DNA of 64,000 bases from an uncultured Bacteroidaceae bacterium. Its GTDB lineage: Bacteria; Bacteroidota; Bacteroidia; Bacteroidales; Bacteroidaceae. The stretch covers positions 114,274 to 178,273 of the forward strand of contig CAJOCU010000002.1 in the NCBI GenBank assembly GCA_905233765.1. The letters are read 5' to 3'. The position numbers and the translations under genes are program-made. Shown in pieces: positions 45,465 through 54,070 of the stretch (position 1 is its first letter; each line of letters opens with the position of its first letter). Below the pieces are notes generated by a model. It was given only the letters and a program-made list of their open reading frames with translations. It did not search any database and was not told the DNA's origin.

Positions 45465-46076
45465 ATGTATATCATCGGCATCGCAGGTGGCACAGGCTCT
45501 GGCAAGACCACCGTTGTACGCAAGATTGTAGAGTCCCTACCCGACTCCCAGGTGGCGGTTATCCCCCAGGACTCCTATTACAACGATAACACAGGGATTC
45601 CCATGGAGGAACGTCGGAAAATCAATTTCGACCACCCCAACGCCTTCGACTGGAAACTCCTGATTCATCAGATCAACGAACTCCGCGCAGGCCGCGCCAT
45701 CGAGCAACCGACCTATTCGTACATTGAAAGCAATCGAATGCCTGAAACCGTCCACATCGAGCCGTGCGAGGTTATTATCATCGAAGGGATTATGGCACTG
45801 TGCAGCAAGGAACTGCGCGATCTGATGGATTTGAAGATCTTCGTCGATGCCGACCCCGATGACCGCTTGATCCGTGTCATCAGTCGTGATATGGCTGAAC
45901 GCGGTCGCACAGCACAGATGGTGATGGATCGCTATATCGATGTGTTAAAGCCAATGCATATGGAGTTCATCGAACCCACGAAACGCTATGCCGACCTCAT
46001 CATCCCGCAGGGCGGTGAGAACAAAAAGGCCATCGAGATTATGCGGACCTATATCATTCATCGGCTGAAACCTTGA
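45465..46076 (+). CDS. udk: Uridine kinase
   Basis: Udk phosphorylates uridine and cytidine with GTP or ATP in pyrimidine salvage. The 203 residues include the P-loop GIAGGTGSGKTT (5-16), the substrate loop QDSYYND (35-41), NFDHPNAFDW and the lid region DPDDRLIRVISRDMAERGR. Length and motifs are standard. The leader is a long run of AACGTTAAAC-type repeats (45404-45464). Its stop codon overlaps the TTG start of the lytic transglycosylase gene. Confidence 0.95.
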   Translation: MYIIGIAGGTGSGKTTVVRKIVESLPDSQVAVIPQDSYYNDNTGIPMEERRKINFDHPNAFDWKLLIHQINELRAGRAIEQPTYSYIESNRMPETVHIEPCEVIIIEGIMALCSKELRDLMDLKIFVDADPDDRLIRVISRDMAERGRTAQMVMDRYIDVLKPMHMEFIEPTKRYADLIIPQGGENKKAIEIMRTYIIHRLKP

Positions 46077-47254
46077 AGCTCCTAAAACTTCTACAAATAG
46101 TGGCTCTGTTCTCGGTTCTCGGCATCACAGCTTGTCGTCAGGAGAACAGAGCTTCTCAATCTGTCATGTTTGGACAGGCCGACGAAGGCTCTGAGGCTTA
46201 TGATCTCGAAGATGTCCAAGCCGCAGGTGAGTTGATTGCCGTGACGCTGTCCGGTCCCGACACCTACTACGAGTATCGTGGTCAGGGATTCGGCCTTCAA
46301 TTCATGATGGCACAGGCTTTTGCCAACAGCATTGGTGCCCGCCTTCGTATGGAAATGGCGTCCGACACCGCCCAACTCCTGGACAAACTCTCCTCCGGCG
46401 AGGCAGACCTTATCGCCTTCGACCTCGACAGCCTACCACTGGAAGCATCGCTGCGTCCAATGCCCAACGGTTGGGCTGTTCGAACTAGTTCTTCACAGCT
46501 ATCCGACGCGTTCCTCAAATGGTGGCAGCCTGGTATCCGCGACCAGCTCTTGGCTACAGAACAAGCCCGTAAGACACCCGCCAACCGTGTCCGTCGTCAG
46601 ATGCAGCCCGCGATGCTCTCGCGTTCAAAAGGCACCATCAGCCGCTACGATGACCATCTAATCCGCGCAGCCCAACGTATCGGTTGGGACTGGCGCCTGT
46701 TGGCAGCGCAGTGTTACCAGGAGTCCGGCTTCGACCCTCAAGCCGTCTCGTGGGCCGGTGCCTGCGGACTCATGCAGATTATGCCCGCTACAGGCGAGCG
46801 TCTCGGACTTTCGCGAGGCGACCTCTTCGATCCAGCCCGCAATATTGAAGCCGCGGCCCGTTATATCGCCCAACTCAACAGCACATTCTCCGACATCGGC
46901 AACCGCCACGAACGAATCTATTTCATCCTCGCAGCCTACAACGGCGGCGCAGGCCACATCCGCGATGCGATGGCATTGGCACAGTCCGCAGGTCGCTCTG
47001 CACAGCGCTGGTCAGACGTTGAGCCCTACGTTCTCGTCCTCTCCTCCCCCGCCTCCTATCGCCATCCGTTGGTCAAGTTCGGCTACCTGCGCGGCGATGA
47101 GACCGTCGATTACGTCCGTCAGATTCGCAACCGCTGGGCCGCCTATCGGGGTGCTGCACGTCCCCACTCCACCGGACACCAGCCTCCAGTCTCTGGCCGT
47201 AAGCCCTCGCGTGTGCGCCCGCGTTCCTCTTTTATAAATGACTCCATCCAGTAA
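46073..47254 (+). CDS. MltF-like membrane-bound lytic murein transglycosylase (lipoprotein)
   Basis: The 393-residue frame begins at a TTG that overlaps the udk stop (46073-46076). The N terminus KLLKLLQIVALFSVLGITAC carries a lipobox (ITAC, Cys21), so an outer-membrane lipoprotein is expected. Residues 50-160 resemble the remains of a solute-binding domain. The SLT catalytic domain follows with QESGFDPQAVSWAGACGLMQ (Glu is the catalytic residue), IMPATGERLGL and YILAAYNGG-like AAYNGGAGHI. These enzymes cleave peptidoglycan to 1,6-anhydro-muropeptides. The solute-binding part is shorter than in proteobacterial MltF. The extreme C terminus is basic and unstructured. Confidence 0.87.
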   Translation: MKLLKLLQIVALFSVLGITACRQENRASQSVMFGQADEGSEAYDLEDVQAAGELIAVTLSGPDTYYEYRGQGFGLQFMMAQAFANSIGARLRMEMASDTAQLLDKLSSGEADLIAFDLDSLPLEASLRPMPNGWAVRTSSSQLSDAFLKWWQPGIRDQLLATEQARKTPANRVRRQMQPAMLSRSKGTISRYDDHLIRAAQRIGWDWRLLAAQCYQESGFDPQAVSWAGACGLMQIMPATGERLGLSRGDLFDPARNIEAAARYIAQLNSTFSDIGNRHERIYFILAAYNGGAGHIRDAMALAQSAGRSAQRWSDVEPYVLVLSSPASYRHPLVKFGYLRGDETVDYVRQIRNRWAAYRGAARPHSTGHQPPVSGRKPSRVRPRSSFINDSIQ

Positions 47255-47260
47255 GCCGTC

Positions 47261-50128
47261 ATGTTGAAGAAGCTACGCGTCATCGTTGACAGCTGGAGCG
47301 ACGACCGCATCGTCGCAACGGACGTTGTGGTGCTGAATCCCGACTTGATTCCTACCACCTATCTCTATCGCGGAGCTCCCCTCAACCTCCTGCTTTGTGA
47401 AGCGCAACACGATGGTGCTCTCCTACCCCAGCACATCGTCCTCGACCCGGACTTCCTGGTCGATGTCACTAGCATCTGCCGTTGCTTCACTCACCACGGC
47501 GATGCTCCAGCGATGCATCTCCTGCAGAAGTTCTCACCTGCTACCACTTCGGCGGCCATCCTACTGGGTAATGCCGCTAACCAGTTCCTTGACGACTGCG
47601 TCAATGCCGCCCCCGATGCAGACAAGGAGAGACTCCTCCGCCACTCCCTGCGTCAGTCTTTCCGCGCCGACGCGTTGCGCTTCGCCACCACCGAAGGCAT
47701 CGGCCAAGACTTCTCCGACCAGTGTCGGTCGCTGTTTGAACATATCTGGAACACTGTCCGTAACGAGCTCCCGTGTGAAGCCACGCTCGAATCGGCCTTC
47801 CTCTGTGAGGCCCTAGGCATACAAGGTCGAATGGATATGATGAGCATCGACCACCGTACCGTTGTTGAGCTCAAGTCGGGTAAAGCGGAGCACGACGAGA
47901 GTTTCCGCTACGAACACGCTCTGCAGATGGCGCTCTACAAAGAGTCGCTCTACTACAACGAAGGACTCCCCTACGCCCAGGTCTCCACCATCCTCTTCTA
48001 CGCCCGCTACCCACATCTGATGGATATTCATCTTGGGCGCAACGACATCCATCGTGCCCTCGCTGTGCGCAACGGCATCGTCCATCTCGAGCACCTCCTG
48101 CGCAGCAATCCCTCCGCTTTGCTGGACAACCTCAGCGAAGCCCATTTCAATACGCGTGGCGTGCAAGACCGCTTCTACGAGAGCTACCAGCGTCCGCCCA
48201 TTCTTCGTTTCCTTCAAGGATTAAGTGCCGCGCCGGCGCTCGCCCGAAAATACTTCCTCACGATGCTCGCCTTCGTGGAGCGCGAGCAGTTTCTGGCCAA
48301 GACCGGTGTTGCAGGTGTCAATATGCCTGCCGGTCACGGAGGCTTTGCTGATACATGGCGTATCTCTACCGCTGCCAAGCAAGACGCTGGACGCATTATC
48401 CCCGACCTTCGTGTTACGCCCGTCGTTACCGATGCTGGTGTCGTCGCAGTCGAAGCCGTCACAAGCGCCATTGACGAAGCTTCCAACTTCCGCATCGGGG
48501 ATATGGTGATGCTCTATGCTCAGCACACCGCTACCGAACGCCAGCCCGCTGATTTCTACACCTCGTGCGTCATCGAGTGTTTCACGCCAACTTCCTTCAC
48601 CCTCCGTCTGCGCTTCCCACAACGCGATGAGCAACAGTTCCGCGCCGACCTCCGCTATGCCATCGAACCCGCTCATGCCGATGCAGGCTACACGGTTCTC
48701 TATCGCGGGCTCTATGCCTTCATGCAACTGCCCACATCGCGTCAGCAACTTTTACTTGGGCAACGCGCTCCGCAGTTCGACGAAACTGTCACCTTGGCGC
48801 TTCCCGTTGCCGATATGCACCTCCGCGACATTCTCCGTCGCTCCCTTCAGGCCAAAGACTACTTCTTGCTCGTGGGCCCTCCCGGTACCGGTAAGACCAA
48901 CGTAGCCCTGCGCCAGATGGTGCTCGAATACCGTGCGCGTCCCTCCTCCGATGCCCTGCTGCTCACGGCCTTCACAAACCGTGCTGTCGATGAAATTTGC
49001 TCTATGCTCGGCGTCATCGACGTCGATTATGTTCGTTTGGGGCTGGAACTATCCTGTAGTCCTGAGCATCGCGACCATCTTCTCTCACATCTTGTCGAAC
49101 GCCACTCCACGCGCCCTGCCGTTCGTCAGCTCCTGCAGCGGACCTCAGTCATCGTCGGCACGCTCTCATCGCTGTCCGCGCTCCCCGAACTCTTCCGTCT
49201 GCGCCATTTCCGTGCCGCCATCATCGACGAAGCCTCGCAGGCGTTGGAACCACATCTCTTGCCGCTCTTCTGCGCCACCGACACCAGTGGACAACTCGCC
49301 ATCGACAAATTCGTCCTCATCGGCGACCACAAGCAACTGCCCGCTGTCGTGGCACAGTCGCCCTCTGACTCCGTCGTTCATGACGAAGGCCTGCGTGCTG
49401 CAGGTCTCTCCGACTGTAGCCGTTCCCTCTTCGAGCGCCTACATGAGCTCGCCATGCGACTGGGCGTTCCACAGGCCATTGGCCTTTTGAACCGCCAAGG
49501 AAGGATGCATGAGGACATTGCCGCTTTCGTCAACCAACACTACTACGACCGTCTCCTCACTGCCGTTCCCCTACCTCATCAACAGGGCCCGCTGCCCTAC
49601 CCCTCTGTCGCCAGCTCACGACTTGTGGCCTACGACGTCCCTGCCGACCCAAACCGTTGCACCGCCAAGAGCAATGCCGCCGAGGCAGAGCGTGTGGCTG
49701 CAATTGTTGAGACACTGTCCCACGACGAAGCCCTCGTCGCAGAATGGTCGCATCGCCTCGGCGTCATTGTACCTTTCCGCGGACAGATCACTCAGATTCG
49801 GCGCGCCCTCGCTGCTCGCCACATCCCCGACTACGACGCAATCACCATCGATACCGTCGAGCGATATCAAGGCTCACAGCGCGACATCATCATTTTCTCC
49901 ACCACCGTCTCAGCACCTTGGCAGCTCCCCATCCTCTCACAACCTACGGAGAGCGGTGTTCTGCAGTCGGAGACGCCTACTGATGCGACACATTGGATTG
50001 ACAGGAAACTGAATGTGGCCATTACACGCGCTCGTCACCAGTTTATCCTTGTAGGCAACCTTACGCTCCTGCGCAGCTGTCACCCCTATCGAATCCTTAT
50101 TGATTACATTCAATCGCTTACATCATAA
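47261..50128 (+). CDS. Dna2-like nuclease-helicase (PD-(D/E)XK nuclease fused to SF1B helicase)
   Basis: The 955-residue protein has an N-terminal Dna2/Cas4-type nuclease domain: conserved E177, GRMD (D192), ELKSGK (E203, K205) and the downstream QMALYKESL helix. A beta-rich middle region follows, then a superfamily 1B helicase with Walker A GPPGTGKT (about 541-548), TAFTNRAVDEI, Walker B IIDEASQAL, GDHKQLPAV, LNRQGRMHED, TVERYQGSQRDIII and NVAITRARHQF. No cluster of four cysteines for a Fe-S centre is seen around the nuclease, unlike eukaryotic Dna2 and Cas4. Eukaryotic Dna2 trims flaps in replication and repair; a repair role is likely here. It follows the transglycosylase gene by six bases. 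Confidence 0.85.
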   Translation: MLKKLRVIVDSWSDDRIVATDVVVLNPDLIPTTYLYRGAPLNLLLCEAQHDGALLPQHIVLDPDFLVDVTSICRCFTHHGDAPAMHLLQKFSPATTSAAILLGNAANQFLDDCVNAAPDADKERLLRHSLRQSFRADALRFATTEGIGQDFSDQCRSLFEHIWNTVRNELPCEATLESAFLCEALGIQGRMDMMSIDHRTVVELKSGKAEHDESFRYEHALQMALYKESLYYNEGLPYAQVSTILFYARYPHLMDIHLGRNDIHRALAVRNGIVHLEHLLRSNPSALLDNLSEAHFNTRGVQDRFYESYQRPPILRFLQGLSAAPALARKYFLTMLAFVEREQFLAKTGVAGVNMPAGHGGFADTWRISTAAKQDAGRIIPDLRVTPVVTDAGVVAVEAVTSAIDEASNFRIGDMVMLYAQHTATERQPADFYTSCVIECFTPTSFTLRLRFPQRDEQQFRADLRYAIEPAHADAGYTVLYRGLYAFMQLPTSRQQLLLGQRAPQFDETVTLALPVADMHLRDILRRSLQAKDYFLLVGPPGTGKTNVALRQMVLEYRARPSSDALLLTAFTNRAVDEICSMLGVIDVDYVRLGLELSCSPEHRDHLLSHLVERHSTRPAVRQLLQRTSVIVGTLSSLSALPELFRLRHFRAAIIDEASQALEPHLLPLFCATDTSGQLAIDKFVLIGDHKQLPAVVAQSPSDSVVHDEGLRAAGLSDCSRSLFERLHELAMRLGVPQAIGLLNRQGRMHEDIAAFVNQHYYDRLLTAVPLPHQQGPLPYPSVASSRLVAYDVPADPNRCTAKSNAAEAERVAAIVETLSHDEALVAEWSHRLGVIVPFRGQITQIRRALAARHIPDYDAITIDTVERYQGSQRDIIIFSTTVSAPWQLPILSQPTESGVLQSETPTDATHWIDRKLNVAITRARHQFILVGNLTLLRSCHPYRILIDYIQSLTS

Positions 50129-50149
50129 CATTCATCTCTTTTAATACTT

Positions 50150-50183
50150 AAAAGACCGCTTGGTTTGCGCCAAGCGGTCTTTT
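50150..50183. terminator. Bidirectional terminator between the nuclease-helicase and nqrF
   Basis: AAAAGACCGCTTGG (50150-50163) and CCAAGCGGTCTTTT (50170-50183) form a perfect 14-bp stem with a six-base loop. A and T runs at the two ends serve both strands. It separates convergent genes. Confidence 0.9.
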
Positions 50184-50203
50184 CTGAACTAGGTCTTCTG
50201 GAT

Positions 50204-51493
50204 TTATCCACCGAAATTGTCGAAACGGATCATGTCGTCTTCGACGCCGAGCGAGTGCAGGAGGTCGAGGACGGTCTTAGCCATCATGGGAGGTCCGCAG
50301 AGGTAGTACTCGCAGTCCTCGGGAGCCTCATGAGCCTTGAGGTAGGTGTCGCCCATTACGGGTGCCACGAAGCCCGGGGTGTACTTGATGCCAGCGGCAT
50401 CGGCCTTGGGATCGGGACGGTCGAGAGCGAGGTGGAAGTGGAAGTTGGGGAAGTCCTTCTCGAGCTGCAGGAAGTCGTCGAGGAAGGGTATCTCCTCCAG
50501 CGCACGGGCACCGTAGAAGTAGTGCATGGGGCGCTTGCGGTCTTCGTCCTTCACGCCGTTGCCCTTGAGCATGTGCATGATCTGAGCGCGCAGGGGAGCC
50601 ATACCGGCACCACCGCCGACCCAAATCATCTCACGGCCTGTGCCGTACTGCGGACGGAACTCGCCGTAGGGGCCGCTCATGATGACCTTGTCACCGGGCT
50701 TGAGGCTGAAGATGTAAGATGATGCGATACCCGGGTTGACGTCCATGAAGCCTGGGCCTTGCTCCTTCGGCTTGAAGGGCGGCGTGGCGATACGCACGTT
50801 GAGGGTGATGATGTCGCCCTCGTCGGGATAGTTGGCCATGGAGTAAGCGCGGATGGTGGGTTCGGGGTTCTTACACTTGAGCGGGAAGAGGCCGAACTTC
50901 TCCCATGCGGGCAGATAGGTATCGCCGATGAGGGACTTGTCGAAGTCCTTATCGTAGTCGATGCAGTCGAAAGCGGGAATCTTGATCTGTGCGTAGCTAC
51001 CGGGCTCGAAGTCCATGTGCTCGCCTTCGGGCAGAGCGACCTTGTACTCCTTGATGAAGGTAGCGACGTTCTTGTTGCCGATGACGGTGCACTCCCACTC
51101 CTTGACGCCGAGGACGCTGTCGGGCACCTGGATGCCGAGGTCACCCTTGACCTTGCACTGACAGCCGAGGCGCCAATGGTCCTTGATTTCCTTACGGGTG
51201 AAGTGGCCCTTTTCGGAGTCGAGAATCTCGCCGCCGCCGTCTGTGACCTGGCACTTGCACTGGCCGCAGGAGCCCTTACCACCGCAGGCTGAGGGGAGAT
51301 AGACGCCTTCAGCAGCGAGGGTGGAGAGCAGGCTGGCACCCTGGGGCACGGACAGCGTGTCCTTGCCATTCATTGTAATCGTGACATTACCGCTCGGCGA
51401 GAGGTATGCCTTAGCGACAAGCAGAATGATGACCAACGCGATGATAATCACGAGGAAGACCACAATGCTTGTGAGAATTAGTGATGTATTCAT
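50204..51493 (-). CDS. nqrF: Na(+)-translocating NADH:quinone reductase subunit F
   Basis: NqrF (429 residues) accepts electrons from NADH. It has an N-terminal membrane helix (LILTSIVVFLVIIIALVIIL), a [2Fe-2S] ferredoxin domain (C70, C76 and C79 in ACGGKGSCGQC, C111), an FAD domain with RAYSMANYP and an NADH domain with WVGGGAGMAPLRAQ and YLCGPPMM. It ends with an aromatic residue near FDNFGG, as usual. It is the last gene of nqrABCDEF. Confidence 0.96.
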   Translation of the reverse strand: MNTSLILTSIVVFLVIIIALVIILLVAKAYLSPSGNVTITMNGKDTLSVPQGASLLSTLAAEGVYLPSACGGKGSCGQCKCQVTDGGGEILDSEKGHFTRKEIKDHWRLGCQCKVKGDLGIQVPDSVLGVKEWECTVIGNKNVATFIKEYKVALPEGEHMDFEPGSYAQIKIPAFDCIDYDKDFDKSLIGDTYLPAWEKFGLFPLKCKNPEPTIRAYSMANYPDEGDIITLNVRIATPPFKPKEQGPGFMDVNPGIASSYIFSLKPGDKVIMSGPYGEFRPQYGTGREMIWVGGGAGMAPLRAQIMHMLKGNGVKDEDRKRPMHYFYGARALEEIPFLDDFLQLEKDFPNFHFHLALDRPDPKADAAGIKYTPGFVAPVMGDTYLKAHEAPEDCEYYLCGPPMMAKTVLDLLHSLGVEDDMIRFDNFGG

Positions 51494-51508
51494 TGTTGTT
51501 CTGCTTGT

Positions 51509-52135
51509 TTAGAGGTTTAATCCACTGAAGCACATGAAGGCCATAGCCATCAGACCGACGGTGATGAACGTAATGCCGAGACCCTGGAGGGGCTTGGGCA
51601 CATCGGTGTAGGCCATCTTCTCGCGAATGGCAGCCAGGCAGGTGATAGCCAACAGCCAGCCGATACCCGAACCGAGGGCGTAGGCCACAGCGTCCCAGAT
51701 GCCGGTGATGGCCTGGGAGTTGGTGTCGGGCATGGTGATGCGCTGCTGCATGAACAACGAGGCACCCATAATGGCACAGTTCACAGCAATCAGGGGCAGG
51801 AAGATACCGAGGGCGGCATACAGCGAGGGGCTGAAGCGCTCGACAATCATCTCCACCAACTGCACGATAGCGGCAATCACGGCGATGAAGAGGATGAACG
51901 AGAGGAAGCTAAGGTCCACACCCTCCACCAAGCAGTTGGGGCCGAGGACATAGACTTGCAACAGGTAGTCAACGGGCACGGTGATGAGCAGCACGAAGGT
52001 GACTGCCACGCCGAGGCCGAGAGCGGTCTTCACGGTCTTGGACACGGCCAGGTAAGAGCACATACCCAGGAAGAACGCGAAAATCATATTGTCCACAAAG
52101 ATGGAGCGGACGAATAAGCTTAATAGATGTTCCAT
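51509..52135 (-). CDS. nqrE: Na(+)-translocating NADH:quinone reductase subunit E
   Basis: NqrE (208 residues) is a six-helix membrane subunit paired with NqrD around the intramembrane [2Fe-2S] centre. The family signatures [15 protein letters not shown] and [12 protein letters not shown] each supply a conserved cysteine. It is homologous to RnfA, encoded elsewhere in this window. It follows nqrD after two bases. Confidence 0.95.
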   Translation of the reverse strand: MEHLLSLFVRSIFVDNMIFAFFLGMCSYLAVSKTVKTALGLGVAVTFVLLITVPVDYLLQVYVLGPNCLVEGVDLSFLSFILFIAVIAAIVQLVEMIVERFSPSLYAALGIFLPLIAVNCAIMGASLFMQQRITMPDTNSQAITGIWDAVAYALGSGIGWLLAITCLAAIREKMAYTDVPKPLQGLGITFITVGLMAMAFMCFSGLNL

Positions 52136-52137
52136 AA

Positions 52138-52761
52138 TTACTGCAGATCTTTATTATATGCTCTGTGTGCCCAGATGACGCAGCCGACGAGAATCAAGGA
52201 CATCGCGGGCATGGTCATCATACCATTGTTCACATAACCGTGGTCGTAGCACCACTGCGGAACGACCTGGAAGCCGAGCAGGGTGCCGGCGCCGAGGAGT
52301 TCACGGAAGAAGCCCACGATGACGAGGATGATGGCGTAGCCGATGCCGTTGCCAATACCGTCGAGGAACGAGGGCCAGGGTTTGTTCATCATAGCAAAAG
52401 CCTCAAGGCGCCCCATCAGAATACAGTTGGTGATGATCAGACCGACATAGACGGAGAGCTGCACGCTCACGTCATAGGCATAGGCCTTCAGCACCTGGCT
52501 GACGATGGTCACCAGCGCGGCCACCACTACCAGCTGCACGATGATACGGATGCGGTTGGGGATGGAGTTGCGGATGAGGGAGATGATCAAGTTGGAGAAG
52601 GCGGTGATGATGGTCACGCTAAGACCCATCACGATGGCGGGCTCCAGCTGAGCCGTCACAGCCAAGGCCGAACAGATACCGAGCACCTGCACCACCACGG
52701 GGTTGTTCAGGTTCAGCGGGCTGATCAGCGCCTCCTTATTTGCTTTTGAAAATAAACTCAT
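52138..52761 (-). CDS. nqrD: Na(+)-translocating NADH:quinone reductase subunit D
   Basis: NqrD (207 residues) is a hydrophobic subunit homologous to RnfE. It starts [20 protein letters not shown] and has [20 protein letters not shown] and [16 protein letters not shown] with the two cysteines of the membrane iron-sulfur centre, followed by a [12 protein letters not shown] loop. It is 41 bases downstream of nqrC; the gap holds short TTTACGATTTTACGA-type repeats. Confidence 0.95.
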   Translation of the reverse strand: MSLFSKANKEALISPLNLNNPVVVQVLGICSALAVTAQLEPAIVMGLSVTIITAFSNLIISLIRNSIPNRIRIIVQLVVVAALVTIVSQVLKAYAYDVSVQLSVYVGLIITNCILMGRLEAFAMMNKPWPSFLDGIGNGIGYAIILVIVGFFRELLGAGTLLGFQVVPQWCYDHGYVNNGMMTMPAMSLILVGCVIWAHRAYNKDLQ

Positions 52762-52802
52762 AATAGTAATTTACGATTTTACGATTTACAATTTACTATT
52801 TA

Positions 52803-54065
52803 TCACTCGTGGCCACAGCAAGCCTTGTCACCATCGCAACCGGGTTTGCCACAGGAACCACTCTTATCGCACTTACCGCTCTTGCAGCAGTCGTTGCCGC
52901 TCTTGCATTTGTGACCAGCTTCAGCAGCCTTCTCGGGGCAACCGCCGCAACCAGGCTCGGCTTGGGGGCAACCTTCGTGCTTGCCGCAACCGGGCTTCGG
53001 CTGAGGGCAGCATTCGGCACCGGGCTTGCAGCAGTCTGCTCCGGGCTTGCAGCACTCTGGCAGCTCGGGGCAATCGTGCTTCATCTCGCAGGGAGCAGCC
53101 TTCTCGCAGCAGGCGCAAGGGCACTCCTCGCGAGCGCAGCACTTCGCATCGGAAGCACAGTTGCAGGCTGCATCGCCACAGCTGCCGTCCTTACAAACGC
53201 AGACCTTCTTCTCGGCGCATTTGCAGTCGGGCTTCTCGCAGCACTTGGGAGCATTCTTGCAGCTTCCAGCAGGCTTGCCAGCACCGAGAGCATCTACATA
53301 CTGTTGGATACCGCTGAGCACCATTTCGCCAACGCCCTTGGAGGTGAGGGTTGCACCGGTGACGCCGTCAATCTGAGTCTCGGCTTCACTGGCACCTTTC
53401 TTCACAACGGTGAGGGCTACCTTGCCATCAGCCATCACGGGACGACCGATGAACTGGCTCTGGAACTTCTCTTCTTTGATGAGGGCACCGAGACCGGCGG
53501 TCTCGCTCTCATGGTCGAAGTAAGCACCGAGGACCTTCTGGAAATCGGGCGTAACGGCGACATAACCCCAGAGGCCACCCCAGAGGCCGCGGCCTTTCAA
53601 GGGCAGTACGAGGGCATCGTCGCCAGCGGCGGTCTTAGCCTTATAGATGGGGAACTTCTCGCCAATCTCCTTGGTCTCGACCTCGAAGGCACCGCCTTCG
53701 GTGACCTGACCGTCGGGAGTAACGACGCATGTCTCCTGAATCAATTCGTCGAACTTGGCTTCCACGTCGCTCTTAGCGATGCCGCGAACGTTGAGGGAAG
53801 CAAGGATCTGTTTCTTCTTGTCGATAGCCACATTGGCATCCTGGGCAGGCTTCAGTGCACTGCTCACGAAGGCCAACAGGAAGGCTACGAGCACCACCAT
53901 CACAGCAGCATAGCAGATGGTGTAAACATTTCCATTGGTGTTAATGCCCTTTGACTTCACCTCCGAGAGATGTGAAGCGTCAGCGCCGCAGATAGGGCAC
54001 TTGTCAGGCATTGATGCGGCTTCAAAGGTCTGGCCGCACTGACTGCATAAAAATTTCTTTGCCAT
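52803..54065 (-). CDS. nqrC: NqrC with added rubredoxin-like N terminus and 36-cysteine C-terminal tail
   Basis: The central part (about 38-265) is normal NqrC: GINTNGNVYTICYAAV starts the membrane helix (47-71) and the periplasmic FMN domain has the covalent flavin motif DGVTGATLTS (233-242, T241 the expected FMN site). Two parts are extra. Residues 1-33 form a rubredoxin-like ribbon, LCSQCG and DKCPICG (C7, C10, C23, C26), on the cytoplasmic side. Residues 268-417 form a tail with 36 cysteines in 150 residues, often as CC, CxC or CCKPGA-type units, on the periplasmic side. Usual NqrC ends near residue 260. The tail could bind Zn, Cu or Fe like a metallothionein (inference). The frame is continuous and uses the same codons as its neighbours. 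Confidence 0.9.
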   Translation of the reverse strand: MAKKFLCSQCGQTFEAASMPDKCPICGADASHLSEVKSKGINTNGNVYTICYAAVMVVLVAFLLAFVSSALKPAQDANVAIDKKKQILASLNVRGIAKSDVEAKFDELIQETCVVTPDGQVTEGGAFEVETKEIGEKFPIYKAKTAAGDDALVLPLKGRGLWGGLWGYVAVTPDFQKVLGAYFDHESETAGLGALIKEEKFQSQFIGRPVMADGKVALTVVKKGASEAETQIDGVTGATLTSKGVGEMVLSGIQQYVDALGAGKPAGSCKNAPKCCEKPDCKCAEKKVCVCKDGSCGDAACNCASDAKCCAREECPCACCEKAAPCEMKHDCPELPECCKPGADCCKPGAECCPQPKPGCGKHEGCPQAEPGCGGCPEKAAEAGHKCKSGNDCCKSGKCDKSGSCGKPGCDGDKACCGHE

Positions 54066-54070
54066 ATCTG

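Noticed and set aside
52809..53954. Long plus-strand open frame of 381 codons opposite nqrC
   Set aside because: It mirrors the real minus-strand gene; the translation is a low-complexity Ala/Leu/Gly string produced by Cys/Gly/Lys codons read backwards, with no motifs.
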